Positions 59,698-64,000 of a stretch of DNA of 64,000 bases are shown one piece after another. A program made the position numbers and the translations under genes. Position 1 is the stretch's first letter. Every line of letters starts with the position of its first letter. This stretch comes from Grifola frondosa (lineage: Eukaryota; Basidiomycota; Agaricomycetes; Polyporales; Grifolaceae). The DNA lies in contig LUGG01000020.1 of the NCBI GenBank assembly GCA_001683735.1, positions 668,701 to 732,700 of the forward strand, read 5' to 3'. Below the pieces are notes generated by a model. The model saw nothing but the letters and a program-made list of their open reading frames with translations, searched no databases and was not told the origin of the DNA.

Positions 59698-60035
59698 TGT
59701 AACAAGTAACCCAAAACCACGACGGAGTAGGCTTACTCCCGGTGTTGAGGCTTGTACGCGATGATTTCGGTAAGCAAAAGCTGGTAACGAAAGCATAGTG
59801 TTCAATGAAGTTGAACGAGCTGACGTTCCAGGTAGCAAAACCAATCTTAAATAGCAAAGTCCATTTGCATATGTATGGTTACTATCCCACAATATTGCCT
59901 TACTCATCCGCTCACTAATCCGTGTCATCAGTATGACACTCATTCCTCTATCTGTCACCTGATCTTGCAGGTGATCAACGCGATGCATCCTAGCGCCTAC
60001 TGGGTGTCTATGTCCAAATCGGGAAATTTGTTACA
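59698..60035 (-). repeat. Gypsy-1 LTR (5' end of the element)
   Basis: 338 bp, matching 31915-32252 with about three substitutions. Followed by target duplication ATAAC at 60036-60040. Confidence 0.95.
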
Positions 60036-60040
60036 ATAAC

Positions 60041-60235
60041 CTCAGTGTTATTGTCTCCAAGTATACTGTGCTTATACAGTTGGTGACATATCTTCAATCA
60101 AATGTAATGATAGATAGTGCTAGGTTGTAATTTTATAAAATGGTAGTTATTTTTTATATTCTCATCATTTCTTTTATCTGCTGTTTAATCAAATGGTTAA
60201 CTTTGAGGTATCTTTTCTTCAAATTTTTCTTAATC

Positions 60236-60287
<52 letters not shown>

Positions 60288-60809
60288 AATAAAGTTTAAT
60301 TTTTTGAAAATGACAAAATCCATGCTGAAAAAATTATAGCAATTGAAAATATTAATGTAAGTCAGACTATTATTATACAATTATTGTTTTTCTAATGCTT
60401 GATCTGATTTATGGAGTATGTGTCCTTACCATTCAAGTAAATGATAAGAAAGGTACATGTGTTAAACTTTCATGGGTTTATCATTATTATTTCAAGTATT
60501 TCTGATTTTTTACTTTTTATAATTATAGCATGTTCAATGCTTTTTCCATTTTTGATTTGTACAAGCTTGATTTATATTTTCTTCTATCATGTAAATCTAC
60601 ATCACTTAGGTTCTTTTAAAAATTGTAAAATTAAGAAACAAAAATCATACTTTCAGAATTTGAACAAATGAACTTATAAAAAAGATGAAAATAAAACTTT
60701 CTTCCCAGAATTTCTTTTTCAACATTCCAACCCAATATACTTACCTCTCTCATCAAGCATGTTGAGCTTTGATTTTTCTGTATTTTTTTATTAATCAATA
60801 TACAGGCAT
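60041..60809. other. AT-rich intergenic DNA
   Basis: Contains a TA dinucleotide repeat of 22 units (60241-60284). The open frame 60441-60671 is a hydrophobic by-product of A/T richness. No gene supported. Confidence 0.5.
60241..60284. repeat. (TA)22 microsatellite
   Basis: Uninterrupted TA repeat. Confidence 0.95.
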
Positions 60810-61906
60810 GTCACCCTAAATTCAGTGGGTACAACATCTTCACACAGGAACATTTCTCATCTGCTATGCTGTCTGACATTATCATGCAGGGTGCTGCCAG
60901 CACACAATTTACTCAGTTTATGCTTCCCACTAGTTCTAACACTGTTGGCTGTGCTGCTATGTAGTGCACCTCTAGCATCTCTATGCAATTCACATCTCCT
61001 GCTCATCCTAACACTATCAGCACTGCTGCCATACAGCACTCTGTCTTCATGCAATTTACTTGGACTGTCCCCCCTACTAGTATCTATGTATCAAGATCTG
61101 TTCACACTCAGTCCACTTCTTCACTTGTTTTGTCATCCATGGGTTCCTCCAATTTATCTTCCAGTTTATCAATTGAACCAATGTCCTCTCATGCAGACAT
61201 CACCTCCATTTGTGGATGTCATAAATGGCAACAAAGTGTGACATTGCAATGTCACAAACCCTATCAAATTCCAAGTGCAAGTTCAAGCATTTCAGAGAGT
61301 GTCTCGGAGTTAGTGTCAGAGGCAAGAGATGCACTCAAATATATGGGTGACTCCAGTTTGAGCAGGGCTTTAATAAAATCTTGCACATTGGAGCTGACCA
61401 TACAGGATCACATAAGATAGCATGAGGTGAACAAGTAGCAGTGCAAGGAGAAGCAGGCAGAGTATGACAGGGAATGTGTGCATGAGGTTAAGTTGATCCA
61501 AATCTCATTGAAGCACAAGGAGGTTGCCTACAAGGGGTTGAAAAAATAGTGGAGGATGGTCAAACTTGGCATGCCTGTTGAATTGGTCTTCTAGTGGCCT
61601 GCTCAATTGTTACCCTCTGATTCATCATTGTCCTTCCCTTCTCCTCTGTCATTATCATTCTCATTTGGTCCCCTTGTCATTTTCTTCTGGCACACCTTCA
61701 CCATCTGTTTTAGGCCCCAGTTATTGCTTGCATCTCATGAATGTGGTTCTTTCTCATTATTTGCATCTAGTCCTTCCTCATTCTTTGCACCTGATTCATC
61801 ATATGATCTGTCATCATTTATTGAGCATACTGCTAATTATGGTCCATGCTGGAATGAAGGTTATTTTAAGCAGGGTGAAGACAACATGCTTGATATCATA
61901 TAGTTG
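60810..61906 (+). pseudogene. Degenerate gene, probable partner of the PIF/Harbinger transposase
   Basis: Pieces in several frames: SSAMLSDIIMQGAASTQF (60850), SSLSRALIKSCTLELTIQDH (61350), EYDRECVHEVKLIQISLKHK (61460) and SFIEHTANYGPCWNEGYF (61815). Ser/Thr/Gln-rich followed by a charged helical part, the composition of Myb-like helper proteins of Harbinger elements. The assignment rests on position beside the transposase and composition only. Stops throughout. Confidence 0.35.
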
Positions 61907-62159
61907 TGTATGGTTCTGGTGTACCTTGTATCATTTGCATGATGAATACATTGTATGTTGAGGCTTTCAGAACAAATGGGCCAAGTAAAGTAGAAAGAAA
62001 ATAACTGCTGCAATGCCCACAATAGCAACAATGCATGTATAAGTGTATCCCTGAAGTGTTTGCCATCATTGTGAAGATTGGGTTCAACTATACTAGATGA
62101 CATATCAAAAGGTTCACCACAGTAAACATGATAATTTGAAGGAGTTTCTTCTTATATCA

Positions 62160-63530
62160 TTATTCTCGTTATTATTTTACCCTCAAAATCTAGAATAAGA
62201 TTATATAAAATAATGTAACAATGGATCCATACAATGGCCCATTTATGCCACTTTTCAAGCTAATTTGAATTTGCAATTTCCACAATGACTTAAAACAGCC
62301 ATTAAGCAACTCAATTGTGTGCTTTATGTGAACACAGATAGATGATAAATTATGATTGAATGTCTTCTAATTAGCAATAAGAACACCATTTGTCAACTTT
62401 TTGAATGAAGTTACACACTTTAACTAATAAAATGAGTTAGCAAATAAAAAAAAATCATTTTTCACCAGATTTCAAACAGATATATGGAGTCCACCCAAAT
62501 TCACTCTCCAGGACCAAGAAGATAGAGCATGGTCATGATAAATATGTGTCATTGTAAATAGTTCACTATTATGCATATTGCCTGCATTCTCCATGATATA
62601 ATCAATAAATTGTAAGGTCGGAAGAAACATGACAACCTTTAAATCAATGAGTAATTATAATTGAAAATTTGTCACATTACATACCTGGTATTCAAGGAAA
62701 ATGCCACATTCTTTCCAAAAAACACATCTTTAACAGCATGCCATCAACACTCAGGTATCCATTCTGCCGCATCTCACAACCAACTTTACTTATTACCCAT
62801 CTCTTCACTACTCCTATCTCAGTGTGAAAAGGCTAGTGGAGAGCATGATTATGCTGACCAATAAGTGCAGACATGACCTGTCTAGTACAATTATCCATAG
62901 TACCTAATTGATAATCTAATCAGCAATATTATTGTAGATTAAAAACAAATTCATACGAGTAGACACTTCAGCCCACTTGTTGATGTCACTAACTGTGACA
63001 TTATCATAACTGCCAAAGCAATAAAGTGTCATGGTGAGCTGGTCCCAGATGGACATCTGAGCTTTTTTGAATTATTGTGAAAAATTGGATAATTTTCAAT
63101 ATATGATAGAATATATTCGAATTTGGTGAAAGCCATCCAAACAAGATGCTGAAGGTCATGGGGGCTATAATCAAAGTGCCAGAAGAGTAATAGTAGGTGA
63201 GATATCTGAAAAATAGGCTGTCTGATGTTCATAACATATTGACAAAGGATGTCATCATGAAGAGCAGAATATGATGTGATAAGTTTTTTGGTGTTACCAG
63301 AGTGTCAGTGATCAAGCATTCATGAAAGAGTGTGAGAGGGCAAAATTAATAGAGATAACAGTGTGTGGGTGGACAAGTTCATCTGGATCATCAAAAATAT
63401 CTAGATTTGTTGAAAGGTAGGAACAGAGGGGAGGAGCATATTCTTGAAGGATATTTATAGATAAAAACACACTAAATGGAATAAGTGCTACACTCATGAA
63501 GTTATCAACAACATAGGTCCACAACTGGCA
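62160..63530 (-). pseudogene. PIF/Harbinger (HARBI1-like) transposase relic
   Basis: Read on the minus strand through stops and frame changes: LQHLVWMAFTKFEYILSYIE (63160), DQLTMTLYCFGSYDNVTVSD (63020), NGYLSVDGMLLKMCFLERMW (62760, first catalytic Asp), FLPTLQFIDYIMENAGNMHN (62630), GEWIWVDSIYLFEIW (62510, second Asp) and FNHNLSSICVHIKHTIELLN (62360, the Glu) followed by GCFKSLWKLQIQI. This order matches DDE_Tnp_4 nucleases of fungal Harbinger elements. Many stops show it is dead. I did not find its terminal repeats. Confidence 0.75.
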
Positions 63531-64000
63531 ATCTGTAGGAGGTCATCTGGAAGGCATAGTTGCTGAGTTGGAGGATAACTTGAGGCCTTATTGTATATTG
63601 TAGGCTTTTAAAAAAATTTCTTATAAAGGTATAATATCTGTTCTCTTAGTTGATACGTAATGGAGTCCATGTTTATTGAATGTGACTCAGACTGCATTCA
63701 GTAAGCATAATGGACCTAAGTCAGAAGATCTCTTAATTTGATTTTCTCAACATTGGCAGTTTTTCAGATTAATTTTTTTGATGTCAGGAGGTCAATTAAA
63801 CATTGCCAATGATGGGCACTTTAAACTTTAAATAGTGCTAATGATGAATGTTGTACAATTTATGAATTAATGAGATGACCTGTGATGGGCAATATGTGTT
63901 CCTTAAGCACATGATCTCTAGTATAATGTGAAGAGAGTAGTTCTACTAAGGTTTTTTAATAGTTTTAATACTGGAGTAAATTAACACATGACATCCAATA
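63531..64000. other. AT-rich end of window
   Basis: No gene or repeat supported. Confidence 0.4.

Larger units (their letters stand above)
31915..60035 (-). mobile_element. Ty3/Gypsy chromovirus (Gypsy-1), host of two nested insertions
   Basis: Bounded by 338-bp LTRs (31915-32252 and 59698-60035) that begin TGTAACAAG and end TTGTTACA on the plus strand. They differ at about three substitutions. An exact 5-bp duplication ATAAC flanks the whole (31910-31914, 60036-60040). Read on the minus strand the order is LTR, two leader ORFs, membrane-segment/gag, zinc knuckle, protease, RT, RNase H, integrase, chromodomain, polypurine tract, LTR. It is interrupted by the plus-strand element 38292-58912 and by MITE copy E. 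Removing these gives about 7.1 kb. Several in-frame stops make it non-autonomous now. Confidence 0.93.

Noticed and set aside
60441..60671. Hydrophobic plus-strand frame in AT-rich DNA
   Set aside because: Composition is what A/T-rich sequence gives by chance; no promoter or homologue.

Overview
The window is nuclear DNA of a filamentous basidiomycete, most likely an Agaricomycete. The genes carry many 40-65 bp GT-AG introns with CTAAC-like branch sites, and the housekeeping proteins are typical fungal ones. Ty3/Gypsy, hAT and PIF/Harbinger elements surround them. Frame breaks in otherwise intact genes are mostly single-base indels in short homopolymers. The two long LTRs of one young element also differ almost only by one-base indels, so many breaks are probably assembly errors.

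Layout. (1) 84-2843, minus: a 22-exon gene of unknown function in which 13 consecutive exons are only 15-33 nt, all phase 1, encoding short Gln-rich peptides. (2) 3.0-13.4 kb: a decayed region with a broken SSD1-like gene and a stray duplicate of part of it, a 109-bp tandem repeat, degenerate unknown genes, and three of five hAT-type MITEs, two of these with exact 8-bp target duplications. (3) 13.6-30.4 kb: a gene-dense GC-richer island: EF2, an APH-fold kinase, a secreted PLC-like phosphodiesterase, a putative zinc-binding protein, UTP11, two small heat-shock proteins on opposite strands flanking an LSB5-type VHS/GAT adaptor, and mitochondrial seryl-tRNA synthetase. (4) 31.9-60.0 kb: a nest of transposons. 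A Ty3/Gypsy chromovirus (minus, 338-bp LTRs, TSD ATAAC) was hit by a MITE (TSD CTCTGCAC) and by a 20.6-kb Gypsy element (plus, 2.79-kb LTRs, TSD GCGT). (5) 60.0-64.0 kb: AT-rich DNA with a dead PIF/Harbinger transposase and a probable partner gene.

The 20.6-kb element is the most unusual object. Its LTR holds a cluster of perfect heat-shock elements upstream of a TATA box. Downstream of the TATA, in the predicted RNA leader, lies an array of five hairpins whose stems co-vary around a constant CAAGAGA loop. The internal region has a gag, two separate retropepsin-like domains and a pol (RT, RNase H, integrase). Between protease and pol lies a block of about 4.3 kb, with a GC-rich middle, bounded by copies of the element's polypurine tract. 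That block holds an ORF pair and a small ORF, the first of the pair and the small ORF each with its own TATA, plus antisense reading frames that look spliced. None of its proteins is recognised.
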